NCBI GenBank assembly: GCA_034401795.1
Contig: CM067369.1
Span: forward strand, 183,497,445-183,561,444
Direction of reading: 5' to 3'
Length of the DNA stretch: 64,000 bases
DNA from: Chaetoderma sp. LZ-2023a
Lineage: Eukaryota > Mollusca > Caudofoveata > Chaetodermatida > Chaetodermatidae
Part shown: positions 1 through 11,976 of the stretch, one piece after another
Position numbering within the stretch: position 1 is the stretch's first letter
How the letters are laid out: each line of letters opens with the position of its first letter
The notes under the pieces: model-generated
Seen by the model: the letters and a program-made list of their open reading frames with translations, nothing else
Databases searched by the model: none
Told to the model about the DNA's origin: nothing
Translations under genes and position numbers: made by a program

Positions 1-2979
1 AATTAGAAAGTTTGTACAAATTTCGAAGCCTTTTCCAAGCTACACAGATCAGACTGACCTGCAGCAATGGAAGATGATTGAGGAATAGCGACCCAATAAG
101 ATCTGAGGTCGGGCCCAAAAAGGTTTGGACTGAACCAACATTATCGAAGTCAACCGTGGATAAACGTAACACTTTGTGGGACCCTGGGGCTACCAAACGA
201 ACCGGAGAACCAGAAGTCATAGCCTTTGAATAAAAATCCAACATATCAATTGATAGTGAATTCATAGGAAGGCGAGGTTGAGATTCTGAAACGACTGGTT
301 GAACCAATGGGGAAACAAAAGAACGTTGAGAGGAAGACTCCCGAACTATTAGAATTTTGCAAGACTGTGAAATGATTTGAAAAGATTATACCAATTGGAG
401 TTTGAGGCCCTGAAAAGAAGATATTGGGAATTAGATGAGGAACCATCTGAAATAAGAGGGGATGAAACGGAAAACGAATCCTCCGGACCAGGATCAGAAT
501 CTGTATCGTGGCCATCAAATAGTGATTCATCGTCAAAAGAAATATTATCAGAAGGATAAGGAGATGGAGTGGGAATGGAATTCACTGGATCAGGAATCGG
601 AGGAGGCGTTTCTAAGATTGAAGTAACTGGAACACTTGAGCCTTGATGAGGAAAGAAAACACTTGAAGGTAATAAAGCTAGCAAAGATTTTCTAGCTGAA
701 ATAAAGGGATTGAAGGAATCATGATGATAGAAAATGTGAAACTGTGATGGATTCAAATTCATATGGCCGATTTCACGAATAATATCGTCCTTAGCGACTT
801 CAGACACCAACGAGTCATGATCAGAAACAGAACCAGAAATATCAGAAAATAAACGGACTGAAGAAACTGGGTTTGCAAAACTTACCCTACTTGAACGTTG
901 TGACTGATGAGAAAACTGCGGGTTAGATAAACCAGACTGGTGAAAATTTGAATACTGAATATGAATAGGCAGAGATCTAGAGTCCACAGTGGAGGCTACC
1001 GTTGACTATGATTGAATGCCGGATATTGCCAGACAATGTTGTAGTCAAACACGAACTTGGAAGAGAAGTGGGTGATGGACCATTGCAAACACTAACTGGA
1101 GGTTGTGATTGACTTGATTGCTAGTATTCACCAGGAAACCGTACCTACGTGTTAGTTGAATGACTGGAATCAAAAGAACCTCAAAATCCTGCTAGACTTT
1201 GATAAGACTGAAGATCGGAAGCAGAAGACTGAAAACCGTTAGTTCTAAAACCGGAAATTAACTGACCGGAAGTCCAGAAACCAGGAGGACATGAACCGGC
1301 AGGCTGAAAAACTGAAGTCTGAGAACCGGAAGATGAGTGACCGGAAGTACCCAAAATGGAAGACCATATACCAGAAGTACTAAAACAGAAGGGTGATAAC
1401 CAGATGCCTGAAAAACGGAAAGTTGAAAATCGTGAACCGGAAATCGAAGATCCGGAAAATTTACAACCGGAAGTCCTCGCACCGGAAGGAGGACCACTGT
1501 AAGTAGACAAACCGGAAAAATGATCGGAAAAGAGAGAACCGGAAGTGTCCAAACCGGAAACTGCTGACCCGGAAGTACCAGATATGGTACTAGCCTGACC
1601 GGAAGTACTCGAGCCAGAAAGTCCCGAACCGGAAGTAGTTATTGAAACACCGGAAGAAGCCAAACTGGAAGCCGTAAGCGAGGTGACAGATGTAATCCGG
1701 TAATTGACACCTTTAAAGGAAATAATGCTGGAACCGGTAGTGGAATCAGACCCTTTCTTATAAGGCATCTGCTCACCTCCGGGCCCAGTACTAAGACCAG
1801 ATTTTATACCGGATGAAACAACTGCGGAAAATGAGGTACTAGGAGAAAATCCGGAAACTCCAAAGTAGATTCTACAAGTCCCAAGCCCGCAGAGGACCCA
1901 AAATCGGACGAACGGTCTTGAGCAAAATAAGGAGAATAAGAGGAAGATTTCTGATTCGGAAAATACGAAAATTGACCAGCATGCTGAGGCTGAAATTCTG
2001 CATGAGAATTTAGCATAGACACATCTGGTTGAGAAAAAAGACGAGACGAAAACGCGGAGCAGTAAGATGAGCAGAATGATGAGGCTGGAATTCTGCAAAC
2101 GCATAAGGATCACTCAGACCAGACCCGCAGAATTATCAGGAGCTTCTGCATACGCAGGGGGACCACTCAGACCCACAGAAAGTTTAGGCGGACACGGCAC
2201 CTTAGAAGGATTTTGCAGATCGGGCAGATCCCCCTTCTCTTCAGTCCACACTGCTCTTATCTGAGATCCTAGTGGTCACACCAGAGCACAAGGTTGACGC
2301 CGCGGCCTTATACCTATAGGAGTCAAGCCCGCCTACCACCTCTGGTGTGCCGAGAGAGCGAGCTATAGTTGATGACCCGGTCAGCTCCTACTCTTCTTTG
2401 TTCGGCGAATCCTCTTCATCTGTAGACGCCGGTACAACGACGCGCAAAACCTTCCTCTTTTTTGATAAATGCTTATGCGGATTAACTGCACGATCCGTCA
2501 AGGGAATCGGCTGAGAAGAAAACCTAGTTTTACTTTTGCGCGCGCCTGCAGAAGACCCCGAGCCCTCGTCAGTCGACCCGCCAGGAGATAAACTCTCCTT
2601 ATGAGAGGGCCTCTGATGAGGGACCAGGGCCTTCTGCGAGGCCGGCTCTAATTTGATTATCCTAGGAGACATAGCCGCCGGACTGTAAACCAGAGCTGTT
2701 AAAGCTATTGGGTCATAGGAAGGCCCCCACCCCGTTAGTAGTAGTGGAATCAATTGGAGCGGGAGGGGGGGGGGAATCAGAGCCCAAAAGAGCCCTAAGG
2801 TAGTCATTGAATGTTTCAAACTGGAATGGTGGCCATCCCGCACAAACCGAGCACTTGTTAAATCTCGAACATGTACTGCATAACACGCAGGGATGTTGAC
2901 GGTATAAGATAGAGTGCTTCCTGTCACAATCTTTGTTTGAATAACGCACCACAGGGTTGTACGCCTGTTTAGAGGCAGC
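1..2979 (-). pseudogene. DIRS-like gag, decayed (element DIRS-A)
   Basis: Gag-like protein of a DIRS-type retrotransposon, read right to left and running off the left edge. Its N-terminal part (2952-2713) has a cysteine cluster C-x2-C-x2-C-x5-C-x2-C followed by GWPPFQFETF and NDYL, like a small zinc-binding gag head. Frames then break: a G-run at 2762-2773 (+ strand) shifts into a charged Ser/Lys-rich stretch ending at 2388, a Ser/Gly/Thr-rich repeat domain fills 2113-1181, and a Ser/Pro-rich part lies at 987-349. A later piece contains DMLDFY, which recurs in the gag of DIRS-C near 47.88 kb. There is no ATG at the N-terminus. The minus strand shows a good splice acceptor (TTTACTGTTTAG) just before 2979, so a 5' exon may lie upstream. 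The RT and recombinase would lie left of the window. Several frameshifts make it non-functional. Confidence 0.6.
1190..1680. repeat. Dense CCGGAA/ACCGGAAGT repeat inside gag
   Basis: The plus strand carries at least fourteen CCGGAA words here, seven of them exactly CCGGAAGT, at irregular spacing. Read on the coding (minus) strand, ACTTCCGGT encodes Thr-Ser-Gly, so the array produces the TSG/FSGS-rich protein repeats. The same word also fills the gag of DIRS-C at 52.5-53.0 kb. Confidence 0.75.
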
Positions 2980-3004
2980 CTAAACAGTAAACAAAGGCTG
3001 ATAA

Positions 3005-3440
3005 GTTATTTGACTAAAGGCCATATATTAAAAACAAGCCATGCAACAAACGGACTCATTCGTGAAGCTTGAGAAGGCCTATGCGAATAAAGATAATCTG
3101 AAAATTCCTGAAGGAGTGATCTCCATAAATAAAGGCCGTAATAAGAAGCCAATTTTAAAAACAAACCGGACTGAGCCGAAAGGCTAGATTGGGCCGTGAC
3201 GTATTGTCGAAATTATTTATGTATATCCGGGATAGAGACAACCCCATAGAGGAATAGGGCCTTTATACAAGCCAATTCTTAATAAAAACGGACTCAGCTG
3301 TAGGCTTGGTAAGGCCGTAGAGTGTGGTTTAAATATTTTCACATTACCGGGATAATATTGAATCCCCTCGTTGACAACTTGACTCACGAAAACCGGTATC
3401 CTTACTATACCACATATGAAATAAAAAACCATAACCACAT
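3005..3440. repeat. Three degenerate tandem units of about 120 bp
   Basis: Units starting near 3015, 3130 and 3258 share the order AAAGGCC / AAGCCAATTTTAAAAAC / CGGACT..GC..AGGCTTG..AAGGCCGT. Copies differ by many substitutions. The array sits immediately upstream (minus-strand sense) of the DIRS-A gag, where a 5' untranslated or promoter region would be expected. No terminal repeat of DIRS-A could be identified because its partner lies outside the window. Confidence 0.6.
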
Positions 3441-4816
3441 ATTTTTGCATGTTTCTCCTTGGAACGGCGCATGTTTCTGTAGAAAATCCAATATATTTGA
3501 GGTGATCTGCTGAATCTCTGATGATATTTTGTAGATTTTAATCTTGCAAAAATTTTTTGATTGCCATAGATACTCGCGGAAAAATAAATATGAAGTTTGT
3601 TCGGCTAGACCGGGTTTGTATGAAACGCGGATTTTGCGGTAATTGATGAGGCTGGAAGTTCAAATCAAGAGAATTTAGCAGAGGATGAAGTTACATGAGG
3701 GCGGCAGAGTCAGCTGAAGTTTTTCCGGATGTAATACTGTAGATACCCGGATCTATATAGCAAATAGTATTAGAGGAGGTAACCTATCTTACGAGTAGGT
3801 ATAACTCTGGTTGGTAACAGTCAAAAGACTGTAGTTGTAGACAGATTAGTCAAGGGCATGGTCACATGATGGTAATGGTGATTGATTGTTAAAACAGTTT
3901 GAGTTTTCTAATCCCAGATTGCTTACAAAACTTATGTTGGCACTGTATATGTTAGAAATAGTAGCTAGCTTTATGGTTTAATGGCATGAGACATAAACGG
4001 CATAGTGTAAACGTAATTATCCTCCGTATTAAAGCTTGAAATATCAAGCCAACATTTAGAATTCAAAAGGTTGCTGTTTTGATCGCTAACGCCATGTATA
4101 AGTTCTCTCCCTTGGTTCATTGACCCATTGTATGGGGCTTGTGGCGTGCATGTGTTCGTGCCCGTATGCGTGTGGGTGCACGTCCGTATATGCATGTGTA
4201 TGTCCAATATGTGCGTGTGCGCATATTAATATGGCTGAACTATGTTCATCCAGAAGTAGGCTTGTATCTCAAACTCTGTAAGCCGTTCATTATTGAGGTG
4301 GTCGTGAATTGTACCATCCGTCGTGCTCAACTTGCCAAATATATTTTCAGTTAGTTTGCTCTGTAAAACTTAGACTTAATTTTTGCATTTAATATATTTT
4401 TGTTTAATATATTTGAGTCAACCATTACATACCACTATGGTCCAATGAATGCCACAGCAAATTGTTGTATCAACAGTGTGCTAATAAATAATGTGCATTG
4501 CGTTTTTTACTCCCAGTCAGCAAGTTACAAAATCTGGGAATGTATCAGAGCACAGATCGATGTAAAGTAGTGATCCCGTGATACGATTATTATTATTATA
4601 TACACTATTCTTACAAATTTCTCTCCCCATACAAACTGCTGAGTTACGGGGTGGGCCTACAATACAGAGGTTTGCCGTTTTGAAACTGAACTAAGAAATC
4701 CTTGAGCTTGACATAAGTCAAAGGTAGGAAGTAGGCTTCTATTAGAGCATGGACTTCAAATAGGCGGAATATGGTAGGAATGAGCAAGGGACAGATATCA
4801 TCTATTCTCATTTCGG

Positions 4817-4823
<7 letters not shown>
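3441..4823. other. Non-coding, no recognisable gene
   Basis: AT-rich sequence without a convincing exon or known element. A GT/GTGCGTG-rich stretch lies at 4140-4220, and there is a short (TTA)n run near 4590. The ORFs here have no family signature. Confidence 0.6.

Positions 4824-4898
<75 letters not shown>
4824..4898. repeat. (TA)n microsatellite
   Basis: About 75 bp of uninterrupted TA dinucleotides. The Tyr-Ile ORF across it is an artefact of the repeat. Confidence 0.97.
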
Positions 4899-4901
<3 letters not shown>

Positions 4902-5430
4902 GTGTTTCAAAATAATATGAAATTTGAAATGAAGGGCATGTAACAGGCTACAGAAAAATAAACATGCCTATTTATTAATATGCTCTATACATTTTCTTCC
5001 TTCTGGAGACTTCCCTAGAATGTGCGTAGCTCAGAAGTTCATCTTAGAATGATAATTTTCTCAAAAATAACAGACATGTCCCATACATAATGCATTTTTG
5101 CCAATTTTGCATCAATCAGGAAGGATATCATAATTTCAACTGAAGGTTTTAAAAGTATTACAAAAAGAAAGCAAGCAGATTCTCAGTTTCTCCTTGAGAA
5201 AAAGCATCCAGTTACTTCATACTAGCTTTTATTTGTTCACGAGGTTTGCATAGTTTTTTTCAAGATATCTTGAAATTTAGGGTTTCTCCTAACACTTTTA
5301 TAAATTTTATGCTTAATTTTTCATACTTCCAAATGGATTATCTATTTATCACATATATTGCAATTGATGCTACTGGGAGTTTCTTAAACATGTTAACTTT
5401 CATAACAAGAGCTCCGCAAACGGCACATAA
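4899..5430. other. Non-coding spacer
   Basis: AT-rich, no gene recognised. GTCCCATACATAA at 5079 is the first of several related words; others occur near 6241, 6453 and 6613, and inverted at 6643. Confidence 0.5.
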
Positions 5431-6064
5431 TACCCCGCCATGATGACAAACCAATGAATGAGAGCTATCAGAAAATATTTATTTCTTCCTCAGTCCCATC
5501 AGACCAGTCATCCTTATGAAGTGTCAAAGTGATCCGCTAAGCGGTCAAGGAGGTATCGTCCGGAAACCAATTTTCAAGATGGCTGCCGCTGACTGGCGGC
5601 CATATTAGATTTCGGATTATCATAAATTTTGATAAGTTTCTTGACCAGACATATTCCAACGACTGTAGGAAGTGATCCAATAAATGGAATTCAGAAACCA
5701 ACTTTCAAGATGGCAGCCCATGGCTGGTGGCCATCTTGGAGTTCGGATCGTCATCAATTTCGATGGGTTTCTTCACCAGGCCTAGTCCCACCATGCTATG
5801 AAGTTTCAATGCGATTCGACAAACGGTAACAGAGTTATCATCTGGAAACCAATTTTCTAGATGGCCGCCGGTGGCTGGCGGCCATCTTGGATTTCGGATC
5901 GTCGTCGATTTTGATAGGTTTCTTCCCAAGACCTAGTCCAACCACCCTATTTAGTTTCAATGCGATCCGACAAATGGTAACAGGGTTATCATCCGGAAAC
6001 CACTCTTCCGCCCGCCTGCCCGGATGGAGCCATTACATATCCCGCCAAATTTTTTGGCGGGGTA
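5431..6064. mobile_element. Short element with TACCCCGCCA inverted ends and internal tandem repeats
   Basis: The left end TACCCCGCCA (5431-5440) is the exact reverse complement of the right end TGGCGGGGTA (6055-6064). The right end also forms a hairpin, CCCGCCA..TGGCGGG. Inside are four degenerate units, with the word CCAA-TTTTC-AAGATGG starting near 5568, 5698 and 5847 and a broken unit near 5999. Each unit contains GGCGGCCAT, TTTCGGATCGTC and GTTTCAATGCGAT words. There is no coding capacity, so it is probably a non-autonomous transposon. No clear target duplication was found. Confidence 0.55.
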
Positions 6065-8995
6065 TAAAAAGTAAGATACAGGGGTATGAATATTACCAAT
6101 TTCAAAAGTAACAAAATCAATTTCTGATGGGTAACGCAATAACACAATTATTGCATGATTGTACTGTCATGTTATTGTCTAAAAAACATAGCACTCTGGA
6201 TAGATTTTTGTTTGTTTTTCTGCTAACATCAGTGGCAATGTCCCACGCATAAAACGAGAAGTCTCAAAATCTAAAGAAATACCTAATTCCTGATGCAACA
6301 TACTTAGAAATAGGATGAATGTAAGTTGGTCTAATTGAACTTATATATCTATATATTTATTTTAAATAGGTGTAAACCTTTCGTATCATCTGTGTTTTTC
6401 TGGAATTACAGATGTACAAAATCTGATAGAATATTTGAGGAAAAAGTGCTTTGCCCCATACATAACACCCTATTTTATTTTTACGCTAAAGCTTCAATTC
6501 AATGTTTAATCATTTCATTCTGTTGCTCTGTCACATAGGAATGACAGAAAAGTGCAAAACTGCTTATACTCCAGCAGTATAGCTCATTGTGAGGTATGCT
6601 AGAAAATACACTGTCCCACACATAACACATTCAGCTTTGTTGTTATGTATGGGACAAAATTACATAACTGAATTAATGGTCCTTTTTTTTAATCCAATTT
6701 CAAACTTTCCGATTTAGAACTAATAAATCTCACTTTTGGACTGCTTCTATAAAAGGAATATACACAATAAATCATGCCTCTGTAGTTACATATATAATAT
6801 AATATGTAGCATATATATAATATATTGTTTTTAGATAAAGGATTGGTAAAGACAAAGTTCAAAGAGATTCCAAGCAATTTTAGTTTTTAGCAGGGCTCGA
6901 AATAAACCATGGCAATTGCCTTGGTTACCCATTCCTCTTGCCTTGGTGCCCTTTCATTTTGCCATCTTTTCAAGGCCACAACTGCTTTATGTGCCATCCA
7001 CTATTGCTATGGTCAATCAGACTGATAAATAAAGTATACAAACTAAATGTAGTCATCAAATGTAGATAGTAACACTGAACATACTCTGACTGTAATGTTT
7101 CTACTCTAGAAGGGTAATAAGGGCTTCTTGATCACGATTGCATGAGGAAGTCCAAATGTTGCCTTGATGCCATTCCTAATGAGGCATAGTCTGCATTGAT
7201 GCCCTAAGACATTACCTTAGTGGCCCTAAAATTATGAAAGCCATTAAGGCAACATTGCCATACCCTTTTTAATGATATCTTCAAGCCATGTTTTAGTTCG
7301 TAAAACATGAATGTCAAAGCTGTCTAAAACTGATAAAGAGCCAAACTTACAGTGGCGGCCAGAACTAAAATGAAATAAAAACAGTTGTTGATTTATGTGC
7401 ACCGTAGCTAATTGGGATTGTACCATTTCTGTTCTCCTTTCCCTTTGTTTCAGTCCTGGCATGTTAATTTTGTTTTGAGCTGTACTGGATTACACCTTGT
7501 TAGTTGTTGGTGGCGACTGATACTCGAAGTTAGTCATGCAATGGCATACTCAGTTCTACTAGGCTCATTTTCAGGTGATAGATGCATGTTCAGAAACATT
7601 ACCTATATTTTAAAAACGGGAATGTATTTCCGATGATTACTTTGGTGTAGTTAGTGTCATGTGCTTTGCACACTAATTGCCAAATTCTTAACATCAGTAT
7701 TAAAGGAACCAGACAAATGTCTGTTTCTAAGAAAAAGATACAGGAAAATTCTGAAAGGCAACATAGATGGAGGTCAAACTGAATGAAAAAAGTGGTAGAC
7801 ACACTGAAGGCAGTTTACATAATTGAGGCAAGTATATGTAGTTGGCAAGTATATGTAGTTCCAAGTTAGACAGAACCAAGAGAAAATTATTACATGTACT
7901 ATACCAGTAAATCGGTCTACAAATAAGACATCTATTCTACATGCACACTGCAACTAGCATTGGGATTTTACCTGCACAAAGAAATATATACACATGTCGA
8001 CATTATAGTATATCAGCCAGCAAAGTGCATGCACCCCGTGCACCCGGGATTACAAACGCACATTTATGAGCCATTTTTGCCCTGCGTTATACATGTGAAA
8101 AGGCCCGAGATCGATCCCTGCTATCTCTAAAAAAGAAGAGGCACCAGGGTGTGTGAAAGAAATAGAAAAGTAGCCTACAGGAAGATGATCTTGGAGGAAA
8201 AAGCACTATAGAATCAAAGAATGGAAATTGTGGATTTACCACATGAACTGAAGACATTTAACACATGAACTGAAGACAAGCGAAATGGAAGCTAAAAGGC
8301 GAGAGAGCACAAGTTGAAGCAAGATTGAAATCGACGATGTATTCGTTTAAGACCAAATTCATTATTAAGACAAATACCCTACAGAAGCTATCTGCTTTAC
8401 AAAATGGCACATGAGCATCCCCTGTTTTTTAACACAAGGCATGCACTGCACAAAGCCAAAAGGAACATAGAATGCATTGCAGAGTTCTCTTCTTAAGGAA
8501 GATTCTGCTATAGCTCTTGCCTACTTATGCTGTCAACAATGCACTACAAACATGAGGCACATGACAGATTGCAAAAGCTCAAATTCTGGAAGCATTAGTA
8601 CATGTATCTACACGTACCTCCCTCAAGGCAGCATGAGCGATAAACAAAGGGGGAAGCAGGAATGTAATACAGGGATGTTAGGGCAGCTAGAGAGTGGCGC
8701 CATAAAATCCAGAGTTTGTTCAGACAAGAACCAGTCTCCCGTATTGACATGTAGACAATTATCCGAGGCGTACTTCTGAAGGAAGAAGATGGTACCATAA
8801 TTCCTAAAGGTTTTCTACAGATGAGTATGAAAGGGGCAAGGGTTTTTTGCACTCTTCAACCAGCTAAGTCAAATTATCCATTTCACTTTAAACTTTGATT
8901 TCCACTGACTCAAGCCAAGAGATGTTATAATAGCTATGAAGCAAAATCACCGGGCATGTGTGTGCATTCATCATATTAATTATAGTTTTAAACTA
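6065..8995. other. Non-coding, dispersed repeat fragments, no recognisable gene
   Basis: No exon with family-level support. ORFs at 7244-7462 (minus), 7412-7636 (plus), 8477-8779 (plus) and 8595-8852 (minus) have no recognisable domain. A stretch at 6895-7260 repeats words around CCTTGGTGCCC and TTAAGGCAACATTGCC and looks like an old repeat. A DNA-type direct repeat (AAGTATATGTAGTT) lies at 7830-7862. Confidence 0.5.
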
Positions 8996-9000
8996 TACAC

Positions 9001-9021
9001 CTGTGCAAAAGTTAAGCACCA
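9001..9021 (+). repeat. Tc1 left terminal inverted repeat
   Basis: A 21-bp repeat, perfect inverse of 10634-10654. It is the transposase-binding end of the Tc1 element. Confidence 0.93.
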
Positions 9022-9315
9022 CACTATTTTTACGCACATGCGAGGGTATATTCATGTGCTATGAAGAAAGCAATAGCATAAACATTTATGTACCATCTTA
9101 GTGCAAGAGGTAATAATGCAACTAGAGGAATGCTGATTATGATGGTGGGGAAACACTGTATGTTTTTGTTTGAACTTTGAAAACGAGGCCTGAATATGGT
9201 TACGTTGACACAACTGACAACTATTGCCCTACAGTTGACACACGTGGCTAGATTGTCATTAATGGTGTCTGAAAACGAAGTTTAACATCTGTGCACGAGT
9301 TTGAGACTGTCATTA

Positions 9316-10341
9316 TTAATACCGGGTATATCCACCTTGTGCCTGGATGACGGCCTGGACACGACGTCTCATGCTGGTCACCAACCAACTGATACGCCAT
9401 TGTGGTATTCGTTGCCATTCAAGATGGAGTGCGTCTGTTAATTCCTGTAGGTTCTGCACAGGAGGATCCCTCCTTCTCACCATGTTTCCCAGAATGTCCC
9501 AGATATGCTCAATAGGGTTCATGTCAGGGCTCCTTGCTGGCCATGGTAGGGTTTCGATGGCATTCTGGCGGAGGTATTCATGCACAGCTCTAGCACGATG
9601 TGGTCGGGCGTTGTCATCCATGAATATAGGGTGGGTTCCAGGTGCATGATTTACAAAATGAGGGACCACAACTCTATCCAGTATGGAATCTTGATATCTT
9701 TGTCCATTTAGTGTTCCAGGTACAGTCAACAGATCCAGCTTACAATCAAATGAGATGCACCCCCATATCATAACGGAACCTCCACCAAATGGAACTTCTT
9801 CCATGATGTTACGTTGGTCGTACGCCGTGCGTCTGGACCTCCATACACGAGTTCGACCATCTGTTGCATGAAGCAGGAACCGACTTTCATCGGACCAGTG
9901 TACCCGTCTCCAGGATCTCATGTTCCAGTGTCTTCTTTCGTTGCACCACCTCAGACGCTCCTCTTTGTGGTGTGCAGTGAGGAGAGGACGTCTGACAGGT
10001 CTCCTAGCTTTCATGCCAGCAGCATACAGTCTCCTTTTGACGGTAGACATTGCCACTCTATTGCGCGCTTCCCATTGCTGGCTGAGCACTCTGCTGTTGG
10101 TGAATGGAGATCTCCTAACAAGGCGTACTAGGGCTCGATCATCACGGGCAGTAGTCTTCTTCGGTCTTCCAGATCTAGGCCTGTCCTTCACCTCGTTAGT
10201 TTGCCCATGTTTTGCAATCAAACGACTGATTACAGTATGGTTAATGTTCAGCTGTCTGCCAATCTCTCTGCATGACATACCAGTGGTATGCATGCCTATG
10301 ATTTGCCATTTCACACGATCACTTAACCTTCGTCTTGCCAT
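9316..10341 (-). CDS. Tc1-like transposase (DD34E), intact
   Basis: Catalyses cut-and-paste movement of the surrounding element at TA sites in the nucleus. The 341 residues match the usual 340-345 aa. The N-terminal third is a paired-type helix-turn-helix DNA-binding region (REIGRQLNINHTVISRL near residues 27-42), followed by a GRPKKTT hook. The catalytic triad is visible: Asp in HWSDESRF (about 150), the second Asp of FMDDNARPH (about 240), and Glu in MNPIEHIWD, with exactly 34 residues between the second Asp and the Glu. The Gly-rich FGGGSVMIWG motif typical of the family precedes the second Asp. The ATG at 10341 gives the canonical MARRRLS-type start. There is no internal stop or frameshift, so the protein could be active or only recently silenced. 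Confidence 0.95.
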   Translation of the reverse strand: MARRRLSDRVKWQIIGMHTTGMSCREIGRQLNINHTVISRLIAKHGQTNEVKDRPRSGRPKKTTARDDRALVRLVRRSPFTNSRVLSQQWEARNRVAMSTVKRRLYAAGMKARRPVRRPLLTAHHKEERLRWCNERRHWNMRSWRRVHWSDESRFLLHATDGRTRVWRSRRTAYDQRNIMEEVPFGGGSVMIWGCISFDCKLDLLTVPGTLNGQRYQDSILDRVVVPHFVNHAPGTHPIFMDDNARPHRARAVHEYLRQNAIETLPWPARSPDMNPIEHIWDILGNMVRRRDPPVQNLQELTDALHLEWQRIPQWRISWLVTSMRRRVQAVIQAQGGYTRY

Positions 10342-10633
10342 AGCGGTTCACAATCAAGAGCTAATTCTCTCTGTACAAATAAACCACGGTCATGAACACA
10401 AAATTCCTAATCTTGTCGCCTAAATCTGTATGTAATGTTCTACACCTCAAACTGGACTTTTACATAACTGAACACGTGTGCTGTTTCCCGCCACGCACGG
10501 ACATCAAGCGGCGTGAAGTCATGCATGCATGTGCATTTCGTAATTCGTACTTGGAATTATGTCAGCTAACGCGGGGACAAAAAGTATGGCAGCCTAGTTG
10601 TACCATCATGTTTCTACGTTCTATTGCTTTTGC

Positions 10634-10654
10634 TGGTGCTTAACTTTTGCACAG
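10634..10654 (-). repeat. Tc1 right terminal inverted repeat
   Basis: Perfect inverse of 9001-9021; followed at 10656 by the TA that would be the target duplication. Confidence 0.93.
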
Positions 10655-11151
10655 ATAGTTGCACTACAAAATCATTTTCCATGTAGCGTGCCAAGACCAG
10701 AAATTCACAGCAAACCAAAAATTGAGAAATATACTTCCTGTGGCCTAATTTGATGTCCAATAAAGAGGAAGTCCATCCAGTGGCAATATTCTATATGGTC
10801 CAGTTGAATTGATTGGAGTACTGATAGTTAAACACCTGGCAGTCCGTACAAAATCATTCAACATGTCATTGATGAACAATGCTTATCATAACAAGAGGCC
10901 CAAGGGGCCTGTGTCACTCACCTGGAACATTTACAACTCAACTAATTTTTATGGAGTTTTACATCAATCAGTACCACTTCCAATGACTTTCAGTCAAATG
11001 GTTGATTTTGCAAAGGCTTTTTTTAACAATATTTAAGCAAAAATAGAAGACATCAGTACTAACAACAGAAATTGATGACATGCAGTCAAACTTGTATTAA
11101 GACACCACTCAAGTGAGAATCAGAAGATAGCCTCTTATGGTAGCTGGTTTC

Positions 11152-11402
11152 TTAACCCTTTAATGGTCATGATTTTTCAGTAAAACAAAGATTTCAGGTT
11201 ATGTCTATTTGCAGGCCAAGATATGGAGCATTTTGAAAATGTATCACTGGAATGACTGGCTCGACCCCATAAATCCCGGAAAAAGTATATTCTTTATGAT
11301 ATAAAACTTATTTTGTTGAATATTTTGAAATTAATTTGACGAGAAGCCGGTGTGCCTTAGGCAACATTGGCTTTCCGTTAAACCTAATTTAAGAAGGGTT
11401 AA
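11152..11402. mobile_element. TTAA-flanked MITE (piggyBac-like), carrying a second fold-back
   Basis: Begins TTAACCCTTTAATGGTCA and ends AGGGTTAA. TTAA plus CCCTTT is the usual signature of piggyBac-type ends. The half-hairpin word CACTGGAATGACTGGCTCG is at 11246. A GAATATTTTGAAA fold-back of another family sits inside (11330-11393). Confidence 0.55.
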
Positions 11403-11751
11403 TACAGATGGTCTTTATGGCAGGTTCAACTGAGTATATTCCAAACCATCCTTTTAACACGTGTACATCTTGCTGAATGGCCAAGTTCGCGATGCTGCAA
11501 TTTATTTGTAAAATAATTTGACGTAGTCATAGCTGACTTAGGCAGCAACAACTTTCAATGAATCAAATACATTTCAAAATATTTTAACAGTATAGGTATC
11601 AGAGTACACAATACATATCTTAAATATTTAGGCAGCAGTTGCAGGGAAAAGGTTAACCTGTTAATTTAGTTTTTATCTATTATGGTAATAAAAGCTGTCA
11701 TATGTCAATGGATGGTGGAAATAAAACTCCAATTGCACATTAATTAACCAT

Positions 11752-11976
11752 TTAACCATTGAATTTAAGAAAAGTTCAATTTTCTCATAGAAAATACCCT
11801 TTTGCAGACCAAGACTATTTTTGAAAATTTACCACTGGAATGACTGGCTCGTTAAAAAGAGTCCATCATTCCAATGGTAAAATTTCCAAAAATAGTCTTC
11901 ATTTGGTCTGCAAATGGACATTTCTCAAGACCACTGCCGAAGCCGTTTTTGGCTGATATGATGGCTAAAGGGTTAA
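11752..11976. mobile_element. TTAA-flanked hairpin MITE
   Basis: The left end TTAACCATT and the right end AAAGGGTTAA enclose a long imperfect hairpin. GACCAAGACTATTTTTGAAA..CCACTGGAATGACTGG on one arm is answered by CCATCATTCCAATGG..CCAAAAATAGTCTTCATTTGGTC on the other. Confidence 0.6.

Larger units (their letters stand above)
8996..10657 (-). mobile_element. Tc1-family DNA transposon, apparently complete
   Basis: A single transposase gene is flanked by short inverted repeats. The left repeat, CTGTGCAAAAGTTAAGCACC (9001-9020), matches the reverse complement of 10634-10654 perfectly over 21 bp. TA dinucleotides at 8996-8997 and 10656-10657 fit TA target duplication, though spacing to the repeat differs (3 nt left, 1 nt right), suggesting slight end decay. 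Size about 1.66 kb, normal for Tc1 elements. It lies in otherwise non-coding DNA. Confidence 0.93.

Noticed and set aside
4644..4910. ORF with Tyr-Ile repeats
   Set aside because: Translation of the (TA)n microsatellite.
6689..6877. Small ORFs in the AT-rich 6-9 kb region
   Set aside because: No conserved motif, splice context or start context; composition equals background.
8095..8125. tRNA-type B-box-like sequence (GAGATCGATCCC)
   Set aside because: No A-box or cloverleaf could be found at the proper distance, so no tRNA or SINE call.
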